Assembly (NCBI RefSeq): GCF_020151015.1
Contig: NZ_CP083746.1
Coordinates: 2,447,001 to 2,511,000 of the forward strand
Reading direction: 5' to 3'
Source of the DNA: Pseudomonas sp. p1(2021b)
Lineage (GTDB): Bacteria; Pseudomonadota; Gammaproteobacteria; Pseudomonadales; Pseudomonadaceae
DNA: 64,000 nucleotides
Numbering within the stretch: the first letter of the stretch is position 1; each line of letters begins with the position of its first letter. Of the stretch, positions 33,393-41,315 are shown piece by piece. The translations under genes were made by a program, and so were the position numbers. Below the pieces are notes generated by a model. That model searched no databases, was not told the DNA's origin, and saw only the letters and a list, made by a program, of their open reading frames with translations.

Positions 33393-34235
33393 ATGAAACG
33401 CCTGCTGAGCACACTGCTGATCCTCGCCACCTTGCAAGGCTGCGGCCTGCGCGAGCCCATGCCCGCCGAACAGGACGGGGCGATCCCGACCCTGACGCCG
33501 CGCGCCTCGACCTACTACGACCTGATCAACATGCCGCGGCCCAAGGGCAGGCTGATGGCGGTGGTCTACGGCTTCCGCGACCAGACCGGCCAGTACAAGC
33601 CGACCCCGGCCAGCTCGTTCTCCACCAGCGTCACCCAGGGGGCGGCCAGCATGCTGATGGATGCGCTCAATGCCAGTGGCTGGTTCGTGGTGCTCGAACG
33701 CGAGGGGCTGCAGAACCTGCTGACCGAACGCAAGATCATCCGCGCCTCGCAGAAGAAGCCGGACGTGCCGCTGAACATCCAGGGCGAACTGCCGCCCCTG
33801 CAGGCGGCCAACCTGATGCTCGAGGGCGGCATCATCGCCTATGACACCAACGTACGCAGCGGCGGCGAGGGTGCCCGCTACCTGGGTATCGACATCTCCC
33901 GTGAGTACCGGGTCGACCAGGTCACCGTCAACCTGCGGGCGGTGGACGTGCGCAGCGGCCAGGTGCTGGCCAACGTGATGACCAGCAAGACCATCTATTC
34001 GGTCGGGCGCAGTGCCGGGGTGTTCAAGTTCATCGAATTCAAGAAGCTGTTGGAGGCCGAGGTCGGCTACACCACCAACGAGCCGGCCCAGCTGTGCGTG
34101 CTTTCGGCCATCGAGGCGGCGGTAGGCCACCTGCTGGCCCAGGGCATCGAGCGCCGACTGTGGCAGGTGGCGGGCGATGGCAGCGGCGACAAGGCGGTGC
34201 TGGACAAGTACCTGAGCCAGTACCAGCAGCAGTAG
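33393..34235 (+). CDS. csgG: Curli secretion channel lipoprotein CsgG
   Basis: The 280-residue outer-membrane lipoprotein (lipobox LATLQGC, Cys17) forms the nonameric curlin export pore. CsgG landmarks are VVYGFRDQTGQYKP, SGWFVVLEREGLQNLLTERKI, LEGGIIAYDTNVRSGGEGARYLGI and VNLRAVDVRSGQVLANVMTSKTI. It is the last gene of the operon, with GGGGAG before the ATG, and is followed by a long hairpin. Confidence 0.94.
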   Translation: MKRLLSTLLILATLQGCGLREPMPAEQDGAIPTLTPRASTYYDLINMPRPKGRLMAVVYGFRDQTGQYKPTPASSFSTSVTQGAASMLMDALNASGWFVVLEREGLQNLLTERKIIRASQKKPDVPLNIQGELPPLQAANLMLEGGIIAYDTNVRSGGEGARYLGIDISREYRVDQVTVNLRAVDVRSGQVLANVMTSKTIYSVGRSAGVFKFIEFKKLLEAEVGYTTNEPAQLCVLSAIEAAVGHLLAQGIERRLWQVAGDGSGDKAVLDKYLSQYQQQ

Positions 34236-34274
34236 GGCACTGCTGTCTGATTGTGCAGGAGCTTGTTGAAGCTG

Positions 34275-34373
34275 GCGACAGCCTGCGATGGGCCGCAAAG
34301 CGGCCCCTTGAGCCTGGAGGGGCCCACTGTTTGAAGGCTTGGGGCTGCTTTGCAGCCCATCGCAGGCTGTCGC
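34275..34373. repeat. Long inverted repeat after csgG
   Basis: Arms gcgacagcctgcgatgggc (34275-34293) and gcccatcgcaggctgtcgc (34355-34373) are perfectly complementary and each carries an inner gcaaagc-type stem. It is a different palindrome family from the REP units that follow. It may end or protect the csg transcript. No T-run is seen. Confidence 0.7.
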
Positions 34374-34515
34374 CCGCTCTCATAGAACAACGCATAACTC
34401 ATTGATTTGACGAGGCCTGTGGGAGCGGGCTTGTCCCGCGATCAAGGGCGAAGCCCTTGCCATACAACCGCGGTGGCTGGGCCGGCCCAATCGCGGGACA
34501 AGCCCGCTCCTACAG
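34373..34515. repeat. REP pair, second copy of the 5.3-kb block
   Basis: Nearly identical to 5336-5492, including the non-REP leader ctctcatagaacaacgcata and the two facing REP units. It fills the gap before alkB; no gene was seen between 34236 and 34546. Confidence 0.8.
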
Positions 34516-34546
34516 CGTTTGGAGCTCGGCTTGTGCCGCGACTGCG

Positions 34547-35191
34547 TTACCTGGCCTTGCGCAATGTAAGGTTGATCCGCCGCTCTCCCATCCTCGGGTG
34601 CACGCCAGGCTTGATCGGCATCACCCCGTGATACCGCAGGCGATCCTCGCCACCCCACACCAGCACATCGCCATGGCTCAAGGGTATCCGTTGGGTCTGG
34701 TCCGAACGGTGCAGCCCGCCAAACAGGAACACCGCTGGCAAGCCTAGGGACAGCGACACGATCGGCTGGCCGAAGTCGCGCTCGTCACGGTCCTGGTGCA
34801 GGGTCAGGCGGGTGCCGGGCAGGTAATGGTTGATCAGGCAGGCATCGGGCACGAACCCCTCGAAACCGGCTGCATCGGCGGCACGTGCCGCGAGCTCGAG
34901 CAGCACCTGGGGCATCGCCGGCCACGGCTTGCCAGTCCTGGGGTCGGTAGGGCTGTAGCGATAGCCTTGTTCGTCGCTGACCCAGCCCTGGGCACCGCAA
35001 TTGGTCAGGGCCACGGCCATGTGCAGGCCGCCAGGGGTGCGCATGTGCCTGAAGGGCGCGGCGCGCAGCACCGGGCGCAGGGCATCGAGCAGCGTCTCGA
35101 CCTCGGCCAGGGCGAAGCCGGGCAACAGCACGGTATGGCTGGCCAGGCGCTGCGGCTGGGGGCCGAACAGGTCGAGGTCGGACTGGATCAT
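34547..35191 (-). CDS. alkB: DNA/RNA alkylation repair dioxygenase AlkB
   Basis: The 214-residue Fe(II)/2-oxoglutarate dioxygenase demethylates 1-meA and 3-meC in DNA. It aligns along its length with E. coli AlkB: FRHMRTPGG, ALTNCGAQGW, GYRYSPTDPRTGKPWPAMP, iron ligands His and Asp in LHQDRDERD, third His in RYHGV, and the 2-oxoglutarate Arg in RRINLTLR. The start at 35191 (MIQSDLDLFG) matches the family; longer in-frame starts exist. It sits oddly between the curli export and fibre operons and has no evident link to them. Confidence 0.92.
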   Translation of the reverse strand: MIQSDLDLFGPQPQRLASHTVLLPGFALAEVETLLDALRPVLRAAPFRHMRTPGGLHMAVALTNCGAQGWVSDEQGYRYSPTDPRTGKPWPAMPQVLLELAARAADAAGFEGFVPDACLINHYLPGTRLTLHQDRDERDFGQPIVSLSLGLPAVFLFGGLHRSDQTQRIPLSHGDVLVWGGEDRLRYHGVMPIKPGVHPRMGERRINLTLRKAR

Positions 35192-35256
35192 AGTGGCTGC
35201 GTCGATTGGGTGTGCGGCCATTGTAGCGTCGTTGCGCCTGTCGGCCCAATCGCTGG

Positions 35257-35298
35257 AAAAAGGAACCGCGGCGCCAGGGAGAGGGAACACCGCGGTCC
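35257..35298 (-). terminator. Rho-independent terminator of the curli fibre operon
   Basis: On the minus strand GGACCGCGG pairs with CCGCGGTTCC across a short loop and is followed by TTTTT. It begins 14 bp after the csgA stop. Confidence 0.75.
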
Positions 35299-35311
35299 AA
35301 GGGGAAGGGGG

Positions 35312-36757
35312 TTATTGCTGGGTGACGGTGGCCAGGTTGGCGGTGCCGTACTGGGTGATGGTGGCGCTCTGGTTCATGCTGCTCTGGTCCACGAAGGCCT
35401 GGTTGTTGGTGCCTCCCTGTGTCACATAGGCGACGTTGGCGCTGTCGACCTGCTTGATGGTGGCTTCGTTGCCGCTACCGTACAGCTGGTAGGTGTAGCT
35501 CTGGTTGTACTGGCCGGACTGGTCGAGGGTAACGGTATTGCCGGTACCTGTGCTCAGGCCGGCGGCGTAGTTGCCGTTGTCGCGCTGGTCGGCGATCAAC
35601 AGGTTGTCGGTGCCGTTCTGCTCGAAGTACAGCTCATTGTTGTTGTCGGCCTGATTCGTCAGCATGGTGTTGCCGGTGCCTTTCTGGCCAAGCTTGGCCA
35701 ACTGCTGCAGGCCGTTCTGGGTGATGTTCACTGTGTTGGCGACACCGTTCTGCGTGATCTGGGCTTTCTGGCCGACACCGAACTGGCCGCCTTCGCGGTC
35801 GCCTTTCCAGTTGCTGGCCTGGATCTTGTTGCCATTGCCAGTGGTACTGATGACCAGGCTGTGGTTGTCGCCGTTCTGGTAGGTGAAGTGCAGGTTGTCA
35901 TTGCCGTTCTGGGTGATGCTGGTGACCGACTGGTTGGTCTCGAACTGGTCCGACCAGCTGGCGTTGCGCTGGCCGCTCTGGGACAGGCTCGCGCTGTTAC
36001 CTTGGCCGAAGCTCTGGTCGATGTAGCCTTCGTTGAGCTGGCCTTGCTGGTACACGCTGGCCTGGCTGGCGATCTGGGTGTCCTGCCACACCTCTACGGA
36101 GTGGCCGGTACCGACCTGCTGGATTTCCAGGGTTCCCCCCAGGCCGTCGCGCTGGTCACCGTAGGCCCAGCTACCGGTGCCGGCCTGCTGGATCTTGATA
36201 TCGCCATTTTCATGGAACAGATGTTCGGCGGCGGCGGTGTTGCCGGTCCCCTCTTGCCTGATGAGGCTGCGGTTGTTGGTTCCGCCGAACAGCTGTTCGA
36301 CCACTGCATCGTTACCGCTGCCTTGTTGCTCGGTGGTGGCCTTGCTGCCCATTTGCGAGTCCTGGAACACCTGGGAGCGGTTCTCGCTGCCTTGCTGGAT
36401 CTGCAGCGACTGGTTTTCGCTACCCAGGGACTGGCTGGCGAAGTTGTCGTTGCCGCTGCCGCCGGACTTCTGGGTCAGCGTGCTGCCGTTCTCGAAGATC
36501 TGGTCGCCGTAGCCGGCGTTGTAGGAGCCGGTGGCGGTTTGCTCGATCTGGCTGGTGCTGGTGTCTTGCACCGCCATGTGGTTGTGGCCCAGACCCGTCT
36601 GGTCCTGGATGATCGTGGCGTTCGGTGCCAGGTTCTGCAGCACTTCGGCGATGTTCTCGGTGCCCTGCTGGGACTGTTCCGAGACGCTGTCGGTGGCCAT
36701 GGCCTGGCCGGCGACCGCCAGGACAATGGCGGCGCTTAAGGGAGCGAGCTTGAACAT
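35312..36757 (-). CDS. csgA: Long curlin, major fibre subunit CsgA-type
   Basis: The 481-residue secreted amyloid protein has a signal peptide (LSAAIVLAVAGQAMA). The rest is a series of roughly 22-residue imperfect repeats of the curlin form (S/A-x5-Q-x-G-x2-N-x-A-x3-Q), for example ASVYQQGQLNEGYIDQ and SATITQYGTANLATVTQQ. By period there are about twenty, against five in E. coli CsgA (about 150 residues). There are no cysteines, and Gln/Asn/Gly are very high. Export would use CsgE/F/G encoded 1 kb away. Last gene of the sigma-54 operon; csgB lies 16 bp upstream. Confidence 0.88.
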   Translation of the reverse strand: MFKLAPLSAAIVLAVAGQAMATDSVSEQSQQGTENIAEVLQNLAPNATIIQDQTGLGHNHMAVQDTSTSQIEQTATGSYNAGYGDQIFENGSTLTQKSGGSGNDNFASQSLGSENQSLQIQQGSENRSQVFQDSQMGSKATTEQQGSGNDAVVEQLFGGTNNRSLIRQEGTGNTAAAEHLFHENGDIKIQQAGTGSWAYGDQRDGLGGTLEIQQVGTGHSVEVWQDTQIASQASVYQQGQLNEGYIDQSFGQGNSASLSQSGQRNASWSDQFETNQSVTSITQNGNDNLHFTYQNGDNHSLVISTTGNGNKIQASNWKGDREGGQFGVGQKAQITQNGVANTVNITQNGLQQLAKLGQKGTGNTMLTNQADNNNELYFEQNGTDNLLIADQRDNGNYAAGLSTGTGNTVTLDQSGQYNQSYTYQLYGSGNEATIKQVDSANVAYVTQGGTNNQAFVDQSSMNQSATITQYGTANLATVTQQ

Positions 36758-36773
36758 GGTGGTGCCTCCAGGT

Positions 36774-37256
36774 CTATCGGTATTGGGTGATCTGAACGTA
36801 TTGGCCGTTGCCGGCCTGAGTCACGGCGCTGGTCAGCCCCGTGCCTCGTTGCTCGATGCTGGCGTTGTTGTAGTTGCCGATCTGTTCGATCGACGCGCTG
36901 TTGTTGCTGCCGCTCTGGCGGATCGCAGCGTTGTTGCCTTGGCCCTGCTGGACGATCGAGGCCATCAGGTCGTTGCCTTCCTGCAGGATGTACGCCTCCT
37001 GCGCACCCCCGGCCTGGACGATGCGGCCCAGCAGGGCCTGGCCGTTCTGGTCGAGGGCGGCACGATTGCCCGACCCCTGCTGCTCGATCACCGCCACCTG
37101 GCCAGCGCCGGCCGGCAGCAGGCGCACGATCACCGGTTCGCCGAGGTCGCTGCCGACCGCAAGGTCGGCGTTGTCCATCAGGTCTTCGGCCCAGCCGGGC
37201 TGAAGGGCCTGGCCCGCCAGGGCCAGGCAGAGCAGCAAGGGGTTCAGGGGTTTCAT
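36774..37256 (-). CDS. csgB: Curli nucleator CsgB-type
   Basis: The 160-residue protein has a signal peptide (LLLCLALAGQALQPGWA), a non-repeat N-terminal part and about five curlin repeats (VAVIEQQGSGNRAALDQNGQ, MASIVQQGQGNNAAIRQSGS, NASIEQRGTGLTSAVTQAG). Length and position before csgA match CsgB, which anchors and seeds fibres. It follows the cadherin-like gene by 15 bp. Confidence 0.85.
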   Translation of the reverse strand: MKPLNPLLLCLALAGQALQPGWAEDLMDNADLAVGSDLGEPVIVRLLPAGAGQVAVIEQQGSGNRAALDQNGQALLGRIVQAGGAQEAYILQEGNDLMASIVQQGQGNNAAIRQSGSNNSASIEQIGNYNNASIEQRGTGLTSAVTQAGNGQYVQITQYR

Positions 37257-37271
37257 GGCGTCCTCCCTGGG

Positions 37272-39506
37272 CTACTGCACGACCACCGGCACGGTACGCG
37301 TGGTGCCCTGGCTGGTGGTGATGGTCGCCGTCGGGTTGGCCGATGGCACGATGGTGGTGCTGTTGCTCACGATCAGGCGCCAGCGTCCGGTCAGCGGTAC
37401 AGGCACGCTGCCAAGGGTCACCAGGCCGTTTGGCGTGGTCACTTGCACCGTGACGGTATTGCCGGTAGTCACCGAGGACGTGCCGCCGAAATCCCAGTTG
37501 AAACGGTTGTTGGAACGCGCCGTGACTGTCGCGGTGGTCACCGTGAAGGTTTCCTGGGCCGGGCGTGGCGACACCTGCACGGTGACCGTGCCGTTACCGG
37601 ACAAGGCGCCCAGGGCATCACGCGCCACGTAGGTGAACGTGGTGGTGAAAGGCGCGGTGACCGTGGCCGGGGGCGTATAGGTGACGGTACTGCCATCGGT
37701 GCTGACCGTACCTTGGCCTGCAGGTGGCTGGCCGACACTGGCCACGGCCAGCGGCAGGTTGTTCTCCGGGTCGGTGTCGTTGGCGAGCACGTTGATGGTC
37801 AGTGGCACGCCCAGGGTCGCTGCGCTGTCCGCGACAGCGGTTGGCGCCTGGTTGGGGGCGACGTTGACAGTCACCGTGGCCGGTTCCGACTTCAGGCCCT
37901 TGGCATCCTGGGCGCGGTAGCTGAACGTGGCGGTGAAGGCAGTCGTAGCGCCGGATGGCGGGGTATAGGTGACCGCCGTGCTGCCGTTGGTCACGACCGA
38001 GCCGAGGCCGGTGCCGGGCTGGGTAAGGTCGGCGATGACCAGCGGCACGTTGCCGTCCGGGTCGCTGTCGTTCTCCAGCAGGCTAAGGGTGATGGGGACG
38101 CCGACACTGGTGCTGGCGACATCGGCCTGGGCCAGTGGTGGCTGGTTCTCGGCCGCGACCGGGGCATTGCCGACCACCACCACCGGCTCGACATCGCTGC
38201 CACCGGCGGCGGACTTCACCGTGACGCTGGCGGGCGGTTGGGGCAGGTCATTGACCGTCAGGGTCTGCACGATGCCGCCCTTGGACAGGCGGCCATAGCC
38301 CTGCGCAACCAGGTCGGGCACTTGCACTTCGTCGCTGGAGCTGGCCTCGATCACCAGGCGTTTGTTCGCCCACTCGTAGCGCGCGGTGTTGACCTTGACC
38401 ACGTCGGTGAGCTTGCTCGACAAGGCTGTTGGCCGGGTGTCCGGGGCCGGGCTGGTCGCGGTCACCACCACCACCGAGGGCGGTGCTTCCTGGTTCAGCT
38501 GGTGGCTGAAGAACAGGCCGTTGTTATCGGCCAACAGGTCGAACTGGCAGGGCGTGGCCGGCGAGCCGACCAGCGCCAGGCCAAAGCGCATGCATACGCT
38601 GGCATCGCCCGGGGCCTTGGCGAAAACTTCGACGCGGGTGCCATTGCCGTTGCGCTGGTAGGTGGCGCGCTCCAGGGTGGCAGGTGTCTGCGCCCGCGGG
38701 TCGAGGACCTTGCCGGAGAGGGTGAAAGAATTGGTCTGGATGGTGCCGGCCGGGCCTTCGATGCGCACGAAGTTGGTGTCGAACGGGCTGCCGATGACCT
38801 CCTGGGAGATGTTCGGATCGCCGACGAAGGATTCGAGCGCGCCGGTGTCCGGGTTGATCTCGGTATACAGCGCACCGCTGGCGTTGCGCAGGAACGGCCC
38901 GACATCGCCTCGCAAGGCTCCGCTGAAGTCGCCTGGCGCACCGATGCCGATATCGCGGGTGATGTTGATCGCCCGACGGCCAGGGGTGTTGACCACGACT
39001 GTTTCGACGCCATACGGGTGGGTGATGGTGTAGGTACCGGCGGTAGGGACCGAAGCGCGGATACGGATACGGGCGAAACTCTGCTGGTCGCCATCGACCG
39101 GGTTCTCGGCGGCGAACGCGGCCTCGATACCGGCGACATAGACTTCCAGCTCATAGCCGCTGTTGCCGACTGCAGGGATATCGGTCTCGGCCAGGAACCA
39201 GAACATCTCCGGTGGCCAGTTGTCCGGGAACACCAGCGGCAAAGTGTCGTCGTAGACACCAGGTTCTGGCAGGAGGGTGCACATGTAGGCCGGAGCACCT
39301 GGCGCGCCGGGTGCCCGCGAGCTGGTGGCGCGCGACTGGCACAGCTCCAGGGACAGGCCGCTGGCGTCCTTGTACCACATTGGGTAGCCACCGGTGGCAA
39401 GGGTGTAGGGGCCTGGGTCGACCTCGGTGAGCGTGGCCCAGGCCGCGCCGGAGAGGGTAAGGGAAAGCCCGGCTGCGTACAGCGCGCGGCGTGGCCAAGT
39501 ATTCAT
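37272..39506 (-). CDS. Secreted protein with cadherin-like/VCBS repeats, paralogue of its neighbour
   Basis: The 744-residue protein has a signal peptide (RALYAAGLSLTLSGAAWA). Residues about 20-420 form an unnamed domain shared with the next gene upstream, including SSRAPGAPGAPAYMCTLLP, TAGTYTITHPYGVE and INITRDIGIGAPGDF. Two cadherin-like modules follow (about 450-650), each with a calcium-type LENDSDPDG or LANDTDPEN motif and VTYTPP. A final Ig-like beta domain closes it. The start at 39506 is preferred for its GGAGGCAGC site. Likely exported and surface- or fibre-associated; function unknown. Confidence 0.75.
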   Translation of the reverse strand: MNTWPRRALYAAGLSLTLSGAAWATLTEVDPGPYTLATGGYPMWYKDASGLSLELCQSRATSSRAPGAPGAPAYMCTLLPEPGVYDDTLPLVFPDNWPPEMFWFLAETDIPAVGNSGYELEVYVAGIEAAFAAENPVDGDQQSFARIRIRASVPTAGTYTITHPYGVETVVVNTPGRRAINITRDIGIGAPGDFSGALRGDVGPFLRNASGALYTEINPDTGALESFVGDPNISQEVIGSPFDTNFVRIEGPAGTIQTNSFTLSGKVLDPRAQTPATLERATYQRNGNGTRVEVFAKAPGDASVCMRFGLALVGSPATPCQFDLLADNNGLFFSHQLNQEAPPSVVVVTATSPAPDTRPTALSSKLTDVVKVNTARYEWANKRLVIEASSSDEVQVPDLVAQGYGRLSKGGIVQTLTVNDLPQPPASVTVKSAAGGSDVEPVVVVGNAPVAAENQPPLAQADVASTSVGVPITLSLLENDSDPDGNVPLVIADLTQPGTGLGSVVTNGSTAVTYTPPSGATTAFTATFSYRAQDAKGLKSEPATVTVNVAPNQAPTAVADSAATLGVPLTINVLANDTDPENNLPLAVASVGQPPAGQGTVSTDGSTVTYTPPATVTAPFTTTFTYVARDALGALSGNGTVTVQVSPRPAQETFTVTTATVTARSNNRFNWDFGGTSSVTTGNTVTVQVTTPNGLVTLGSVPVPLTGRWRLIVSNSTTIVPSANPTATITTSQGTTRTVPVVVQ

Positions 39507-39538
39507 GCTGCCTCCTTGAAGGCGGGGCCTTTGTCTGT

Positions 39539-40885
39539 TCATGGCACCAGCACCACGTCTTCGCTGTCGCTGCCGCCATGGGCGCTGGTGACCTGCACCG
39601 TGGCCGGCGGAAGGGGCGAAAGCCCACGGGTGAGTGACTTCACCGCACCTTCGCCACCGAGGTCGCCGATCAGCGCGCCGTTGCCGGTGCGGGCGGTAAG
39701 GGTCGGGGGCGTGGTTTCGTCGCTGGTGGCAGCGACCAAGGTCAGCTCGGCCTTGGACAGGCTGTATTCGGCGCGGGTGATGGTCACCAGGTCGGTCAGC
39801 GGCAGGTTGGCGCTGGTGGCACTGCTGGTGGGGATGGACACGCTGTTGTCGGCGGTGATCCCAAGGCTTGCAGGCAGCGTCGGGTCGAGTGCCGACTGGG
39901 CGTACCAGGCACCGGTGCCGTTGGCTTCGGTCAGCGACAGGTTGGGCGTCTGGCTGGTCAGGGTGACGGTGGCTGGTGGTGGTGGGGCCATGACGAAGAC
40001 ATCCTGCTGAGCGCGCAGGTCGCCATTCTCGAAATGCCGTGAATAGGTGCTGCGCTGTGGCAGCAGCGGGGTCGGCAGGTTGACCGTGGACAGCTTGCCG
40101 GACACGGCGAACAGTTCGGTGCGCAGATCCAGGCCATTGGGCCCTTCGATGCGCACGTAGTTGGTATTGAACGGGCTGCCGGTCACACGCTCTTCCAGGT
40201 TGGGGTCGCCCACGAACTGCTCGCTCGCACCGGTTTCCGGGTTGGTCTCGGTGTAGGGGCCGTTGACGCTGCGCAGGAACGGCCCGACATCGCCCTTGAG
40301 CGCGCCGGTGAAGTTGCCCGGTGAGCCGATGCCGATGTCGCGGGTCATGTTGATCGCTCGTGTACCCGGGGTAGTCACGTCGAACACTTCGACGCCGTAG
40401 GGGTGGGTGATGATGTAGGTCCCGGCGGTCGGTACGTCGACCCGGATGCGTATCCGGGCGAAGCTGATCTGGTCGCCTTCCTTGGGCTCCTCGGCACTGA
40501 ACGCCGCCTCGATCGCCGAGACGTAGCCAAGGTCGATGCCCCGGGCGGCATCGACGATGGAGGCGTCACCGGTGAACCAGAAGGCTTCGTCGGGGAAGTT
40601 GGTAGGGAAGGCGATCGGCTTCGTATCGTCGAACACACCGGGGGTCGGCAGCAGCGTGCACATGTACGACGGTGCGCCGGGGGTAGCGGGCGCCCGGGAG
40701 CTCACTGCCTTGGACAGGCACAGGTCGAGCGTCCGGCCATGGGTGTCCTGGTACCAGGCGGCGAAGCCGCCGTTCTCGGGTAGGTAGGTGCCCTGGTCGA
40801 CCGCGTTGAGCGCAGCCTGGGCCGGAAGCTGGAGCATGCTGGCGAAGATCGCCACTGCCAGCGGGTGGGGTGTCAATCGGTGCAT
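39539..40885 (-). CDS. Secreted protein of unknown family, shorter paralogue
   Basis: The 448-residue protein has a signal peptide (LAVAIFASMLQLPAQAA). It shares with the downstream gene the whole N-terminal domain: SSRAPATPGAPSYMCTLLPTP, SFARIRIRVDVPTAGTYIIT, AINMTRDIGIGSPGNFTGALKGDVGPFLR. It ends with LPPATVQVTSAHGGSDSEDVVLVP, where the paralogue continues into cadherin-like repeats. It probably arose by tandem duplication. First gene of the curli fibre operon. I know no characterised homologue. Confidence 0.75.
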   Translation of the reverse strand: MHRLTPHPLAVAIFASMLQLPAQAALNAVDQGTYLPENGGFAAWYQDTHGRTLDLCLSKAVSSRAPATPGAPSYMCTLLPTPGVFDDTKPIAFPTNFPDEAFWFTGDASIVDAARGIDLGYVSAIEAAFSAEEPKEGDQISFARIRIRVDVPTAGTYIITHPYGVEVFDVTTPGTRAINMTRDIGIGSPGNFTGALKGDVGPFLRSVNGPYTETNPETGASEQFVGDPNLEERVTGSPFNTNYVRIEGPNGLDLRTELFAVSGKLSTVNLPTPLLPQRSTYSRHFENGDLRAQQDVFVMAPPPPATVTLTSQTPNLSLTEANGTGAWYAQSALDPTLPASLGITADNSVSIPTSSATSANLPLTDLVTITRAEYSLSKAELTLVAATSDETTPPTLTARTGNGALIGDLGGEGAVKSLTRGLSPLPPATVQVTSAHGGSDSEDVVLVP

Positions 40886-40939
40886 GAGTCAAACCCTCCT
40901 GCAAACGGGCCCATGGGTTGGGGCGTCTGATGAGGGATC

Positions 40940-40955
40940 GGCAACAGCCGTGCCA
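40940..40955 (-). promoter_or_regulatory. Sigma-54 promoter of the curli fibre operon
   Basis: On the minus strand TGGCACGGCTGTTGCC has GG-N10-GC spacing and near-consensus boxes. It lies 55 bp before the first start codon of the operon. Confidence 0.85.
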
Positions 40956-41044
40956 ATTTATCGATAGGTCGCTTGAAGGGCTCTAGGACGAAGGTTATAG
41001 AGGGGCTTCGAGTTGCGTTTGCAGGGAGCGGCGGTGGGCTGTGG

Positions 41045-41061
41045 TCCCCAGCATTGGGGAA
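41045..41061. promoter_or_regulatory. CCCC-N6-GGGG activator site before the curli fibre operon
   Basis: tCCCCagcattGGGGAA is the same palindrome as those upstream of the mnxG and secretion operons. Its centre is about 98 bp from the -24 element. The rest of the 430-bp gap (40886-41315) holds a degenerate REP (tgcgggcttgttccgcgatt, 41125-41144) and the 5' region of the next gene. Confidence 0.75.
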
Positions 41062-41315
41062 TGCCGGGGGCAACATCACCCGTTGTAGCGTCGGCCAGTG
41101 GAAGATAACCCAGCCGTCCTTGTGTGCGGGCTTGTTCCGCGATTAGGGCGTGCCTGATATCTCCGTCGGCTGGCCAGGGCTTTCGCCCTTTACGTAAACG
41201 TAAACTTTATGCCACGCTTTCCCCAGCCGGATGACGGCGCGCGGATTCTGACGCACACTGCAACGAGTCCCGAAGCCCGTTGCTCCTGACTGCAGGAGCA
41301 CAGCTGGAGTTAACG

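Noticed and set aside
34796..36739. Plus-strand open frame of 647 codons
   Set aside because: Antisense to alkB and csgA; it spans a terminator and two separate genes.
35312..37256. Fap amyloid (FapB/FapC) instead of curli
   Set aside because: The repeats have the curlin Q-x-G-x2-N pattern, and csgE, csgF and csgG are present; no FapA, FapD or FapF-like genes are seen.
36531..40010. Plus-strand open frame of 1,159 codons across the curli operon
   Set aside because: Antisense to csgA, csgB and the two secreted proteins, which have signal peptides, ribosome sites and family motifs.
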